DNA of 64,000 nucleotides from Dromiciops gliroides (GCF_019393635.1 NC_057861.1:663336232-663400231); one strand, 5' to 3'. Numbered from the stretch's first letter, positions 47,153 to 58,919 are shown. Program-made: numbers and translations. Notes: a model not told the origin generated them from the letters alone.

Positions 47153-49396
47153 CATAATAACATTAATCCTATTTCTGCATTAATCCTGTTATAAGAGAAA
47201 AAATCAGAGCAGTAATGCAAAACCTCAAAATAGAAAAAAAAAAACAGCACCCAAAACAAAAGAAATAGTATGGTTCAATCAGCATCTATACTCCACAGTT
47301 CTTTTTTTTTTTTCTTGGATTTGGAGATCCTCTTCTATCATGAGTTCCCTGGAACTCTTCTGTACCATTGCATTAGTGAGAAGAATATAGTCCATCACAG
47401 TAGGTCAACACTCAATGTTGATGATACTGTGTACAATGTACAATAGTATTCCATTGTGTTCATATACCACAACTTGTCCAGCCATTCCCCAATTGATGGG
47501 CACCCCCTCTACTTCCAATTCCTTGCTACCACATAAAGAGCAGCTATAAATATTTTTGTACATGTGGGTCCCTTTCCCCCTTCCATGATCTCTTTGGGAA
47601 AAAGACCCAAAAGTGGTATTGCTGGGTCAAAGGGTATGCACAGCTTTATCGCCCTTTGGGCATAATTCCAAATTGCTCTCCAGAATGGTTGGATCAGTTC
47701 ACAGCTCCACCAACAATGAATTAGTGTTCCAATTTTCCCACAGCTTCTCCAACATTTATTATCTTCCTTTTTTGTCATTTTAGCCAATCTGATAGGTGTC
47801 AGGTGGTACCTCAGAGTTGTTTTAATTTGCATCTCTCTAATCATTAAAGATTTAGAGCATTTTTTCATATGGGAATAGATAGCTTTGGTTTCTTCATCAG
47901 AAAACTGCCTGTTCATATCCTTTCACCATTTCTCAATTGGGGAATGACTTGGATTCTTATAAATTTGATTTAATTCCCTATATATTTTAGAGATGAGGCC
48001 TTTATCAGAAGTACTGGCCTCAAAAATTGTTTCCCAGCTTTCTGCTTCCCTTCTAATTTTGGATGCATTGCTTCTGTTTGCACAGAAATTTTTTAATTTA
48101 GTATAATCAAATTCATCCATTTTGCATTTTATAATATACTCTATCTCTTGTTTGGTCATAAACTGTTTTCCTTTCCAAAGATCTGATAGGTACACTATTC
48201 CATTCTCTCCTAATTTACCTATTGTATCACCTCTTATGTCTAAATCATGTATCCATTTTGACCTTATTTTAGTATAAGGTGTCAGATGTTGGTCTAAGCC
48301 TAATTTCTGCCATACTATCTTCCAGTTTTCCCAGCAGTTTTTGTCAAATACTGAGTTCCTATCCCAGAAGCTGGAGTCTTTGGGTTTATCAAACACTACA
48401 TTACTAGTGTCATTTACTACTGCATTTCCTGAGCCTAGCCTATTCCATTGATCTACCACTCTATGTTTTAGCCAGTACCAGATAGTTTTGATGACTGCTG
48501 CTTTATAGTAAAGCTCCAGGTTTGGTACCGCTAACCCACCTTCCTGTCAATTTTTTTTCATTATTTCCCTGGATATTCTTGATTTTTTGTTTTTCCAGAT
48601 GAATTTTGTTATTATTTTTTCTAGCTGTATAAAATAATTTTTAGGTACTCTGATTGGAATGGCACTGAATAAGTAAATCAATTTAGGCAGTATTTTCATT
48701 TTTACTATATTAGCTCTGCCTATCCATGAGCAATTGATATCTTTCCAATTATTTAGATCTGATTTGCTTTGTGTGAAGAGTGTTTGGTAGTTGTGTTCAT
48801 AGAGTTCCTGGGTTTGTCTTGGCAGGTAGACTCCCAAGTATTAAATGGAATTTCTCTTTCTATCTCTTGCTGCTGGACTTTGTTGGTCATGTATAGAAAT
48901 GCTGATGATTTATGTGGATTTATTTTATATCCTGCTACTTTGCTAAAGTTGTTAATTGTTTCAAGTAATTTTTGAGTTGATTCTCTAGGATTCTTTAAGT
49001 ATACCATCATATCATCTGCAAAGAGTGATAGTTTTGTTTCCTCCTTGCCTATTCTAATTCCTTTAATTCCTTTCTCTTCTCTGATTGTTAAAGCTAACAT
49101 TTCTAGGACAATATTAAATAATAGGGGTGATAATGGACATCCCTGTTTCACCCCTGATCTTATTGGGAAGGACTCTAATTTATCTCCATTGCATATAATA
49201 CTTGCTGATGGCTTTAGGTAGATACTGTTTATTATTCTAAGGAAAGCTCCACCTATTCCAAAACTCTCTAGTGTTTTTATTAGGAATGGGTGTTGTACTT
49301 TGTCAAAAGCTTTCTCTGCATCTATTGAGATAATCATATGATTTTGGTTGATTTTCTTATTGATTTGGGTGATTATGTTAATAGTTTTTCTAACCC
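46941..49396 (-). mobile_element. 5'-truncated L1, best preserved in the window
   Basis: The perfect 13-base duplication ATTATGACTTCTT lies at 46928-46940 and 49397-49409. On the minus strand ORF2 begins inside the reverse transcriptase (49337: [20 protein letters not shown]), includes [20 protein letters not shown] and the catalytic [10 protein letters not shown] near 49010-49040, and continues through 48837-48547, 48459-47923 and 47916-47509. The last part carries the zinc-knuckle-like C-terminus with CWRSCGKIGTLIHCWWSC. Four frames are needed: a short internal deletion lies near 48840, with other breaks near 48545, 48460 and 47920. The 3' UTR contains the TA/CA microsatellite at 47095-47155. 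It cannot transpose. Confidence 0.95.
47095..47155. repeat. (ATATCT)/(CA)/(TA) microsatellite in L1 3' UTR
   Basis: A compound run of three related units lies at a place where the L1 3' UTR has an alternating ATATA stretch. Confidence 0.9.
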
Positions 49397-49409
49397 ATTA
49401 TGACTTCTT

Positions 49410-50475
49410 GAATTGAAAACATAAAGGGATGCTTAGTTAATGTGACATATAAGAGTATGAATTTCCACTTCAATAAAAAGAAATAAGTCCAGAAAAATAT
49501 AAGGAAATTCTTGTTCAAACATGAAGACAATATTTCCTTTTCCTGTCTTCCTCCCTTTCCTCAATGCTAGCATAGTCAAATTTGTCTTATTTCTGATAAG
49601 CAGACAAGTTGATATCACTGAGACTGGTTTATCAGAAACATGGACTATGCTGGCAACAGCAACGTGCTTATTATCTTCTTTTCAGTGTTAACTCAATTTG
49701 TATGCAAAGCTGAAAGGAGAAAAAGCCAAGGGTCAGTTGAAGAGATTCCCTTTTGAATAGGAGCTAAATGAAATGTGCTATGGCTTATCCTGTTGCAGTA
49801 TAATTTTCTTAATGGGTACAAGACATTTTAAAGTTGTTGTGGTCAAGAGTATCAAAGCTGAGAGAGAACTACAGTCAGATTGGGTCAGTGGTGAAAGAAG
49901 GGTCATTAAGAAGTGCTAAATGATTGGAAATATTAGTGAGTACAGTGTTGAATTAAACATGGTCTGATCCAAGGAGTGAGTTATAACTTTGAATAGTCTT
50001 TCTTCAAATCTGTATATTTTCAAAGGACCCTACAAATAATTTTCTCTTATCCCATATCTCTCTAAATATGGTAGTCCTCAAATTGCTGGGAAGATTAATA
50101 TTGTGAGAGATGATAGCAAAAATAGATTGTATATAGCATATATCATTTGTTTTTTTCAATTCCATAAGGAAATTTCATTCATTCCTTAGGTGTTAGTTCA
50201 GAAAGTGGCAAATTTCATAAGTCATTACAGCAAAAAATTGCCAAGTCATTTATGATCAACCCTCCAAACTTATGTGGGGTGGCCCACACACAACAGATAT
50301 ATGGTCTCCTTCAAATTTATACTAAAATACTTTCACATCCAATAGGATCAGCCAGGGGTTGTTCTCTAATGGAATAACTTTCAGTGAGTCAGATACATTT
50401 CTAGCATGATATATTGAAGGAGGGCCTTAACAGAGAGGCTAATGTTGTAATCCTGCACTATAGTGAGTGAAAGTT
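49410..50475. other. No recognisable gene
   Basis: Apparently unique sequence; short frames only. Confidence 0.35.
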
Positions 50476-50479
50476 GACA

Positions 50480-50580
50480 GAATGCTGTATAGGAATAAGT
50501 ACCAGATCTGATGTCAGGGAGGCCAAGTTCAATTCTGGCTTTGGCTCTTATTACTGGTGTTACATTAGATGTCATTTAAA
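50480..50580 (+). repeat. Small MIR/THER SINE fragment
   Basis: TGATGTCAGGGAGGCCAAGTTCAATTC-like order (head to CORE) remains, with little else. Confidence 0.4.
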
Positions 50581-51765
50581 GTTTCTTAGGCACAACTTCC
50601 AGTTCTCATAAAGTAATATTCACTATTCTTTACCAAATATTGGATTATATAGACATTATTTTGTTTAGGATATATCTATATATTTTATAGCTTTAATATT
50701 CTATTCTATTAGTATTTATGCATGGTAAATAACAGATAATAATTGAATTAACTCTAGCTAAAGGTTGTCCTTTGTATTGGGGAAATATATCACAGAAACA
50801 AATTAAATCAATTAATCAGCAATTATTTTTCAGTTCCACTGTGTGTCAAGCACTGCATAGAGTACTATGGGAACTTCCCCAAAATTATGATGTCACCTCT
50901 GATTATTAGAGAGTTACATTTGGCTTAAAATTTCTCTTCCAAATTCAGAGCTAACTCCACTGCTTACCAAGTCTTCATCTTTTGCTGATGGCCATTTTCT
51001 TGATTCTTCTCTCTACAGTCATGTTCCTTCTTTTGTGTCTACTTATGCTGTTTCCTCTAATCTCATCTATTTCCTCTTTTGATGGATTACCGGAATGATG
51101 AATTTGGGAATTGTGTACATATGGCCTGCTCATATTTTGTTGAAATACAAAATATCTCATGTAATTCCTGTGGACAAGATGGATGAGTGTGGGTTGTACT
51201 ACAATGCATTTACGTAAGCTTAGAACTATTTTAATGACTAGATCCAAAGACTAAGTAGGGTTTCTTGTTTGTTTGTTTATGGGTTATTGGTGTTGTTGTT
51301 TGTTTGTGTGTGTGTTTGTGTTGTGTTGTGTTGTATTGTTTTGTTTTGTTTTGTTTTGATTAGTTTAGGCCCAAAGTGATTAGGAAATCAAATGCAGTGA
51401 AATGCTTATGGACAAAAAAAAAATCCAAATTTACTTGGGAAAAGAGATTAGAAAGGCATAAAATTACTAACTAAAGTAGATTCTGTCTTTCTCTGACTCT
51501 ACATTTAAAATAGCAGCAACAATTGGTCAGAAAGTTATCCCGTGTGGCAGTGGAAATATTCCTAAACATCAAATACAATATCTCTCCTTAATCTGTACTT
51601 TGTATGTCTCAGGGAATAAGGAAGCAATGCCAGTAGTTCAAGCCCAATACCAACAGTATCCTAGGATTGCCACCTTGCCCTTTTGAATGGAGATTAGTTC
51701 AATCTACATACAACAAATGTTATTTCTGCCACAGTAGTTATTAATTTTTTGAGGTCACCATGAAA
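50581..51765. other. No recognisable gene; a short repeat start and a GTTT-rich run
   Basis: 50808-50870 resembles the start of the unnamed repeat at 23449 (AATCAGCAATTATTTTTCAG, GTGTGTCAAGCACTGCATAG). 51265-51358 is rich in GTTT/GTGTT. The 90-codon minus frame at 50975-51247 has no recognisable domain. Confidence 0.35.
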
Positions 51766-51769
51766 GAAA

Positions 51770-51960
51770 GTCTACAGTGCAGTGTTCCAGGGTCCTGTTC
51801 TGGTTAACATTTTAATCAATGGTGTGCATTAAAGTATAAATGGACTACTAATTAAATTTGTACCTGAACCAAGGTTCAGAAGGATAGCTAATATGCTATG
51901 TGACAGAGCTAACTCCAAATCACTTGACTTCCTGGAGTGGCCCAAGAGCAGAGATCAGAG
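51770..51960 (+). mobile_element. CR1/L3-type reverse transcriptase relic
   Basis: The order GTGTTCCAGGGTCCTGTTCT, GGTTAACATTTTAATCAATG, TTAAATTTGTACCTGAACCA and GATAGCTAATATGCTATGTG follows the DNA encoding the GSVLGP..LF..FINDL and FADD region of CR1/L3 LINEs. No frame is open. Confidence 0.5.
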
Positions 51961-52389
51961 ACTCCTCCTCTGTCAAGCTTCCTGCCTAAAAGGTGATAAT
52001 ACGCACCACTTTTGAGTAGGGGACTAGCTATTTTTTTTTTTTTTGGTGAAAGGGGAGTGGGTGAATCAATTGATCCATAGCCAGCAAAGACACACAGAAC
52101 AACTTATCACCAGGTCTCTGGACCACAGATTGGCATTAGTATAGAACTCTACTGTGTATTCATGAATTTCACCCAAAGACAATGTTTGGGATTTCACACA
52201 CAGTATCTTCTGAATAATAGGAATGGCATGACAATTGATTGTTCTAGGGCTAGGTAAATACTCTTCCTCCTCTCTGAATTCTTCAAAGTTATAAGTTGTT
52301 TGGATAGAAACACTCTAACTCTTTCTATCTCCTCCTTTCCCTTCACCACACTATAGCTCCATCCAATAACCCTATTGTATTCTGTCCTT

Positions 52390-52895
52390 CTCTTCCACTA
52401 TAACACTATTTTATTATTAATAAATTGAATGTTCATATTATACATCTTCCTTTCATACTCTCACTATCTTCTTTCAAGAATGGAAACTTGGCTTCCCTCT
52501 GAAGATACTAAATACTTTCCTTCCCAGTGCTTACTGCACCTTCTCTCATTCTCCTTAACACACTGGTCTAGGAGAAGGAGAAGACCTTGCTCCACAATGT
52601 TATTTCCTTAACTTTCATCCTTCTTATGCGTCAACTTCTGCTTTTATTGATTATAATCCAACACCATTCCCCATGTCTTGATGTACCAAAAGGATCCCTT
52701 ATCATTTGTCTCTCTCCTGTCCATATATTCATCTCTAATATCTTAAAATGATTCTCTGGACTTACTGATCAATTTTTATTCAGATTATTCCCAAATCTAC
52801 ATAGCCAAACCTCATCCCTTGAGACTCATTTTCCTGTTTTTGTGTCTTTGTATCATTTCTTTCTTCATATAGCTTCATTCTCCTCCTGGAATGTT
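52390..52895 (+). mobile_element. L2 endonuclease-region relic
   Basis: A decayed frame at 52429-52611 reads METWLPSEDT and later SLTHWSRRRRRPC, corresponding to the ETWL..ED and gly/arg-rich segment of L2 ORF2 endonuclease. It continues as diverged L2 sequence until an L1 3' end interrupts it. Confidence 0.55.
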
Positions 52896-52924
52896 TTCCT
52901 TCCTCCTCTTAGTTTTCCTTATTT

Positions 52925-53130
52925 TCTTTTTTTACAGGTTAAACATTTTTAGTTACATTTTTCTATTCCAAGATCTATCCTTCCTTCTGTCCCTTCCCTC
53001 CCCCATTCACAGGGTGGCAAACAATCTGTTATGGGTTATACATATATGATCATGCAAAACATCAACATCATATTTGTCACAATGAAAGAATGTGAAAAGT
53101 AGCACGCATGCTTCAGTCTTCAGGACTCAT
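52925..53130 (-). mobile_element. L1 3' UTR fragment
   Basis: CTATCCTTCCTTCTGTCCCT, TCACAGGGTGGCAAACAATC, ATATATGATCATGCAAAACA match the L1 3' ends at 3890-4010 and 8270-8370. Confidence 0.8.
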
Positions 53131-53139
53131 GCTCTTCCT

Positions 53140-53345
53140 CTTCCTCTTCACTTTTTGGTCTTCTTTCAAGTCCCAACAAAAATCTCACCCTATGCAAAGA
53201 GTCTCCCCTAGTCTTTCTGAATATTAGTGCTTTACCTTTGAGGTTTTTTTCCAATCTATTCTTTACATATCTTATCTTCCATAGCTATTTGAATGTTGTT
53301 TACTCCATTAGAATGCGAACTTTTTGAAGGCAGGGATGTTTTTAG
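53140..53345 (+). mobile_element. L2/L3-type LINE 3' fragment
   Basis: TCTTTCAAGTCCCAACAAAA, CAAAGAGTCTCCCCTAGTCT and AATGCGAACTTTTTGAAGGC are the usual landmarks before the end of ancient L2/L3 elements. It may be the continuation of 52390-52895. Confidence 0.55.
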
Positions 53346-54050
53346 AAAAGGAAAATTACTGCAATGTTGAAATGAATTAATGCAAAAATATATTTACATT
53401 AAAATTAGCCCATGAAGATGAAATTAAAGAGATTAAGATAAAACCTTATACTTTTATTTTTTAAAAAGAGTTTCACAATTACCAAAGTAGAGATATATGG
53501 CTAGACAGTAAAATGAATTTTTTATTAAAAATATCAACAGTGTGAAAGACATATAAAAGCTCACATAAATTAACATTAATAAAAGCACAGTGTACAAGAA
53601 AAAGGGGGTTAATACTAATGCCATCATCTTCTTTGGAAGAACACATGTGAAGAATTAAGTACAGTTGAATAATCACATTTTAGGAAAGTCATTGATAAGT
53701 TGTTAAGGATAAAGAGAAGGAAATCTTGGTAAAACAAATTGATATTCCAAGGAAATAGTTGTACAATTTGAGGCATTTAGCTTCAAGAAGAAAATACTTT
53801 GCAAAGGATATGGTGAGTATGATGTGGAAATGAATTGAACTTGGTGTAGTTTGTGCTAGAGGGAAGGGCATTTGCAACAGGTGTCAGTTGCAAAAAAGAT
53901 ATTTTAGATTTGATATAAGAAGAAAATTGTTAACAATTAGAGCTTTTCTAAAGTAAAATTGGAAGCCCTGTAGCTAATGGATTTCTTGCTAATTGGAAGT
54001 CTTCAAGATAATGCTAGATTATAATTTCTTGGGCATAATGTGTAATATAG
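53346..54050. other. No recognisable gene
   Basis: AT-rich, apparently unique sequence. Confidence 0.35.
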
Positions 54051-54087
54051 GTAGATATAGATAGATAGATAGATAGACAGAAAGACA

Positions 54088-54409
54088 AATGATGAATTTA
54101 TTAAGCACTTACTATATGCCAGGTGCAGTGATAAATACTAGGAACACAATTACAAGTAAAAATGTCAATTCCTTTCTTCAAGGATCTAACATTGTAGTGA
54201 GAGGAGATAATAGATTTTTTTTTAATGATGGAAGGTTAGAGGAAGGGTTTTGTTGTTTTGTGTGTTTCTTGAACTTGATTCTCAAAGTGGACCATGAAAT
54301 TGGGGTGATGTCATAAAAAGCAGTGAATTGAATTTAAGTGAGGGAGGACTGTACAAAGTCACCAACCTCACTCTCTCCTCCAGAGCCACCTGGATGCAGT
54401 GGCAAGATC

Positions 54410-54476
<67 letters not shown>

Positions 54477-54500
54477 CAGGACAAATGGAGATGGCTCTTA
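54088..54500 (+). repeat. Composite dispersed repeat broken by (GATA)n
   Basis: It starts with ATGAATTTATTAAGCACTTA and CTATATGCCAGGTGCAGTGA, contains a distinct block ATGTCATAAAAAGCAGTGAA to CTCCAGAGCCACCTGGATGC, and ends GATCAGGACAAATGGAGATG. The (GATA)n expansion at 54409-54476 splits the final segment. Confidence 0.55.
54409..54476. repeat. (GATA)n microsatellite
   Basis: About 17 perfect units. Confidence 0.95.
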
Positions 54501-54627
54501 ATATTTAAGACAATTGGGGTTAAGTGACTTGTCCAGGGTCACACAGGTAGTGTCTTTGGTGAGAGTTGAACCCAGATCCTCCCAACTTCAAGGCCAGTGA
54601 TTTATCCACTGTAGTATCTAGCTGCCA
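54501..54627 (-). repeat. CORE-SINE in reverse orientation
   Basis: GGGGTTAAGTGACTTGTCCA through GTAGTATCTAGCTGCC; the body is shortened compared with the standard SINE. Confidence 0.8.
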
Positions 54628-54984
54628 CAGGAAAGGAAGAGTATTCATGTAGAAAACATAGGAAATTCTGGAGATTCAGAAGTACAGCTAGAACAAAAGT
54701 GAGCATGGATGTACATACAAATCATAAGTGTATATTGGAATAGATGGCCTCTGAGGTTTCTTCTAACTGAATTCTTTGATTCTCTATATGCCAAAGGGAG
54801 GTGGAAGAAAGGGTGAGAACAAAACAAGGAAGAAGGAAGAGGATAAGGTAAAGGGAAAGGGAATGAAGTACTTTATACCTCCTGCAAAGCTCTTCAACAT
54901 AGAGATGAGTACATGATTCCTTTCAGTATAATAAAATGCTTAGCTGAAAATAAACCAAGTTCCTGTTACTTTACTGAGAAATGT

Positions 54985-55375
54985 AAGTTATGTAATCTTC
55001 GTATTGGAGGAACCTTAAGAAGTAATAAAATCCACCCTATCTATAACTAGAAAAAAATGTAATATTTCTATAAGGGGCCATCCAGCTTTGGTTTGGAGCC
55101 CTCTAGTGGTAAAGATATCATTATCCTCTAACACAGCTCATTCCATTAATAGCAGATCTGATAAGCCCCTCCCCACCCTTCCCCCACTCCCCACCACCCG
55201 ATATTGAACTATCTCTCTGAAACTTTTCACATGTTACTCTTAGGTCTTTCTCCTAGGATCAAAGCAGAACAAATTCACTCCATTTTCCTTGTTACAAACT
55301 TTCAAAGATTGTAAGACAAAATATCCAAAGTCTGTTTTCCTCCTTGTTAAACGTTCATAGTGTTTTCTTATTTTT
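54985..55375 (+). mobile_element. CR1/L3 3' region, first part
   Basis: GGGGCCATCCAGCTTTGGTT, GAGCCCTCTAGTGGTAAAGA and CACAGCTCATTCCATTAATA are the familiar 3' UTR words of mammalian CR1/L3 LINEs. It continues at about 55905. Confidence 0.65.
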
Positions 55376-55489
55376 TAAAGTAAAAAACCTTTCTCATCCT
55401 CTTATTGCCTTCAATTTAAAATTGAAAAAAAGAAAATTTTTGTAACAATTTTGAATAGTGAAGCAAAAAATCCAAATCTTTTCATTGTC

Positions 55490-55850
55490 GATGGCTAAAA
55501 AATTGTATGTCTCATTAAGTGTCTTGAATCAATCAACTAATTATTAGAAATTTAGCAACATGCTTCATCTTTGGTCCTCTGTAATAATGACTGAGAATTA
55601 CATTGATCAGATTTTTAAAGCCTTTCAAAGTTGTTTATTTTTATACTGTTGTAGTTGAATAATTTCTGTTCCTAGTTCTGCTCACTCCTCTGCGGAGGGG
55701 TACAGTTATTCTAGAAAGCAATTTTAAACTATGGCCCAAAAGGTCTAACCTATATATACTCTACTGTAATACTGATATGTAAACCTGTATAAACTACATG
55801 CTAATTCTTCTACTAGACCCCAGGGCTTTCAATCCATACTCATATAACAT
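55490..55850 (-). mobile_element. Decayed insertion, probably L1-derived
   Basis: It separates the two CR1/L3 parts. GTTCCTAGTTCTGCTCACTC and TCTAGAAAGCAATTTTAAAC recall L1 ORF2 C-terminal and 3' segments, but orientation signals are mixed. Confidence 0.3.
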
Positions 55851-55889
55851 TTTTTTCTGGTCTCCCCCCCCCCCCACTGACCTAGTTTC

Positions 55890-56335
55890 CTACACATTGT
55901 TACAGATCAGGAAAGTTCTTCCTAAAATGTGACATCCAGAACTGATGACGAGTCATTTCTGATCTGAACAGAAAAAAGGATACCAGAATTATTGCCTTCC
56001 TTCTTGGCATGTCAGGTCCTTTCTTAATAAAAACTAGATAACTTTTAAGCCACCAAATTAAATTGTTGATTCAAATTGAGCTTGCAATCCAATAAAACTG
56101 AGGATCTTATTTCACAAGAATCCTTTTTTGATCATTGTTAATCCACCTTACATTTATATAGTTGATTATTTTAACAAATGTGTAAGATATTACATTTCTC
56201 CCTGTTAACTTTCATCAGAGTACAAATGGGCCACTTTTCTGACTAGGGGAGGTCTTCATTTATCTTGATTCCATTTGTTGTCTCATTTTTCTTTCTAGCT
56301 ACGATATAGTGATCATTAAAGGGCTTTGGTTGGGT
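55890..56335 (+). mobile_element. CR1/L3 3' region, second part
   Basis: GTGACATCCAGAACTGATGA, GAGCTTGCAATCCAATAAAA, GTGTAAGATATTACATTTCT and CCCTGTTAACTTTCATCAGA follow the order of the CR1/L3 3' UTR closely. Confidence 0.7.
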
Positions 56336-56965
56336 ACATGAGCAGTAAAGATAAAAGTATTATGCTATCAGTCTCTCTTTTTAACCTAGTTCTTATTTGG
56401 ATATGTACTGTGAGAATTGATGGAATAATATCAGGAAATAGCTTTGGATCTTAGACAAATCTGCTTTATAAACTCAGACAATATTGAGCTGTTGTGTTTT
56501 ATTATGGTTGATTGATCTTTCCCATGAGGGGACAGAAGGAGGCCTTATTTTGAAAATGTGCAGTTATTGGTAATTGATCTCCACTTCAATTTTTCAGAGC
56601 ATTTTCATCTTTTTGGAAGCAGGAGGCTTATTGGAATACTTCTCATCACACTGGACTATGATTTTAAGATGGGAGGATGTGGTTGCACATCTGGTAGACA
56701 AGCTGGGGATTTAGTCAACCTTGTATTACAATTGTATCTTTTTTCTGAACTTTCTGGACTCTACCCTTCTCCTAATCAAGATAGTAAGTAAACTTTTTAG
56801 GTAGCAAGTAAAAAGGGCATGAGTAGGAATCAAGATTACAAAGGGGAACCTGGAAATCAAGTATAAACCATCCCAAACATCCAAAAAGCATAATTTGCTT
56901 TGGTAACCAAAATTAATATCCTAGTAATATGTACTGAATCAGTAGAAACCATCCAGGCACTCTTT
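56336..56965. other. No recognisable gene
   Basis: The 77-codon frame at 56558-56791 has no recognisable motif. Confidence 0.35.
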
Positions 56966-56981
56966 GTCAAAGTTTTGGTTC

Positions 56982-57127
56982 TAGGAGCAGCTAGGTGGTG
57001 CAGTGGATAGAGCACCGGCCCTGGATTCAGGAAGACCTGAGTTCAAATCCTGCCTCAGACACCTAACACTTACCAGCTGTGTGACCCTGGGCAAGTCACT
57101 TATCCCCAATTGCCCCTTAAAAAAAAA
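56982..57127 (+). repeat. WSINE1-like SINE
   Basis: A full-length copy with a perfect 13-base duplication AAAGTTTTGGTTC at 56969-56981 and 57128-57140. Confidence 0.95.
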
Positions 57128-57244
57128 AAAGTTTTGGTTCAATGTTATGTAAATTCCAGGCAAAATCCAGCCCTCCATAGGTCCAGAACAGTATTACATC
57201 AAAAAGGTACTTTGAAATGATGACTTTTATATTTTACCAATAGC

Positions 57245-58550
57245 TTCGAGATTATTTGAAAATATCACTATAAAATTGGAGAATTGGTCAAGAAGATCTT
57301 TGAATAGAGTGGTGAACATATCAACATATCAGAAGAGTATTGTCCTGAGAGAATAATTACTCAGACAAACTGGAAGAGGACATCAGCAACACTATCACAA
57401 ATAGTACAGATTCTAGCAGACCACCCCCTACAGTCACACTGAGGCTTGTGGTCTTGGCTAGCCAGTGTGTCTTCTCATCAGAAAGTAAAAATGCAATATT
57501 AAGGAAATAATTATTAGTAAAGTGGTTCAGGTCTGGGTAGCAGGGGATATGTTACCAAACTCAATTGAGTGGGCCATCACTATTGCTGGCATCACACAAT
57601 CTATCATTTTCTAAGTCAAACAGATATACTTGGTCTAATTGGAATCACCCTTGAAGGGTATTGCTTTCCCAAGCCATCAATTTCTCCAGTCCTCTTTGCA
57701 GGTGGTCAGGACAGGTATGGAAGAGGTAGTGATAGTGTGAGCTTTTCCCATACCACCCCATCCATCTTCCTCAACCCTGACCTGAAAGGATCATGTACAT
57801 AGGCCCATACATTTTAAGGACAGTATGCCATTCCACAGTCAGATTTTATAAAGCTTTAGCAGTTGGCAATGCAACAGTATCACTTTCCTGTGACATTGAA
57901 TCCAGCTTTCCAGAGAAGATAGGGTTGTGGGGTTTAGATGTATCTGGTCAGACTACTTCTCATGAACTCACTATTTCAAATAACTACTTGTCTGTATTAT
58001 CAGGCACCAGAACCAATGGATTCATCAGATGTTTGGGGTTCAGATTAAAATTGCCATTCTGGTAGAAGGATCTACTGGTATGTAGATTACCATCACCAGA
58101 TCTGGTGCCAGCATTAGCTTTGCCTAATATCTAATTTCTGTCAGACTTTCCTCAGAGATGGGTGGTGTGGAGAACAGCTAGAACAATGCAGACTCACCTA
58201 TAACCTTTTACTATTCAACACTCACGATCCATTTATGGAGTTCCTGAACAGTCAATTACTAGTTTTAAATAGTTTGTAAATTTTCAGTTTCTAAACAACT
58301 TTATCATCCATTCATGATTTTTTTAAATTAGAGTGTTTTAATTCCTTTCTTTATTTAGGCATTACTTTTGAGAACCGTATTTAATTTTATAAGCTTCTCC
58401 CTGTTTTTATTTGTTTGGCTTTGTTGGTTTAGGGTCTTAGGAGATTGGGGCTCATGGATATTTTCCCTGTTTTTGTCATTGAAATGTAAGAGTGGAATAT
58501 TTACACATTTCCATTTAGTTCTTTAATATTAAGATTTAAAAAAAAATTAA
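57245..58550 (+). pseudogene. PCBP2: Processed pseudogene of PCBP2 (poly(rC)-binding protein 2)
   Basis: Translated pieces in shifting frames follow PCBP2, a three-KH-domain poly(C) RNA-binding protein of about 365 residues. KH1 remnants include INISEEYCPERIIT (about 57315-57360); then comes a linker similar to NSTAASRPPVTLRLVV. The KH2-KH3 linker is best preserved (SPVLFAGGQDRYGRGSDSVSFSHT, then PSIFLNPDLKG, 57680-57800), followed by GQYAIPQ. KH3 starts with GLDVSGQTTSHELTI and continues as decayed NEIRQMSG-like sequence to about 58130. The linker words distinguish PCBP2 from PCBP1. There are no introns, and the likely 3' UTR ends in an A-rich stretch near 58545. The N-terminal about 35 codons are missing. 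At least six frame changes and several stops make it non-functional. Confidence 0.85.
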
Positions 58551-58569
58551 AAGATGGACTGCGGCTTTA

Positions 58570-58763
58570 AAAAAATGCTGTTGTTGAATCATTTTGTTTT
58601 CATTTATTTCTGACTCTTTGTGACCCCGTTAGGGTTTTTCATGGCAAAGATATTGGACTGGTTTGCCATTTCCTTCTCCAATTCATTTTACAGGTGAGGA
58701 AAGTAGGGCAAACAGAGTTAAGTAACTTTACCATGGTCACATACCTAGTAAGTATCTGAGGCA
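58570..58763 (-). repeat. MAR1-type SINE, cut by another SINE
   Basis: TCTTTGTGACCCCGTTAGGG, GGTTTGCCATTTCCTTCTCC and the CORE GTTAAGTAACTTTACCATGG are in reverse order. The head is missing where the next SINE begins. Confidence 0.85.
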
Positions 58764-58914
58764 GGGGTCAGCTAGGTGCCACGGTGGATAGAGTACTGGC
58801 CCTGGAGTCAGGAGGACCTGAGTTCAAATCCGGCCTCAAACACTTAACACTTACTAGCTGTGTGACCCTGGGCAAGTCATTTAACCCCAATTGCCTCACC
58901 AAAAAAAAAAAAAA
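58764..58914 (+). repeat. WSINE1-like SINE
   Basis: GGGTCAGCTAGGTGCCACGG to an A14 tail; low divergence. Confidence 0.9.
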
Positions 58915-58919
58915 GTGAA

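Noticed and set aside
57793-58065. 90-codon frame with an immunoglobulin-like look (ATVSLSCDIESS)
   Set aside because: It is a frame-mixed part of the PCBP2 pseudogene; ELTISNN and QTTSHE belong to its KH3 domain.
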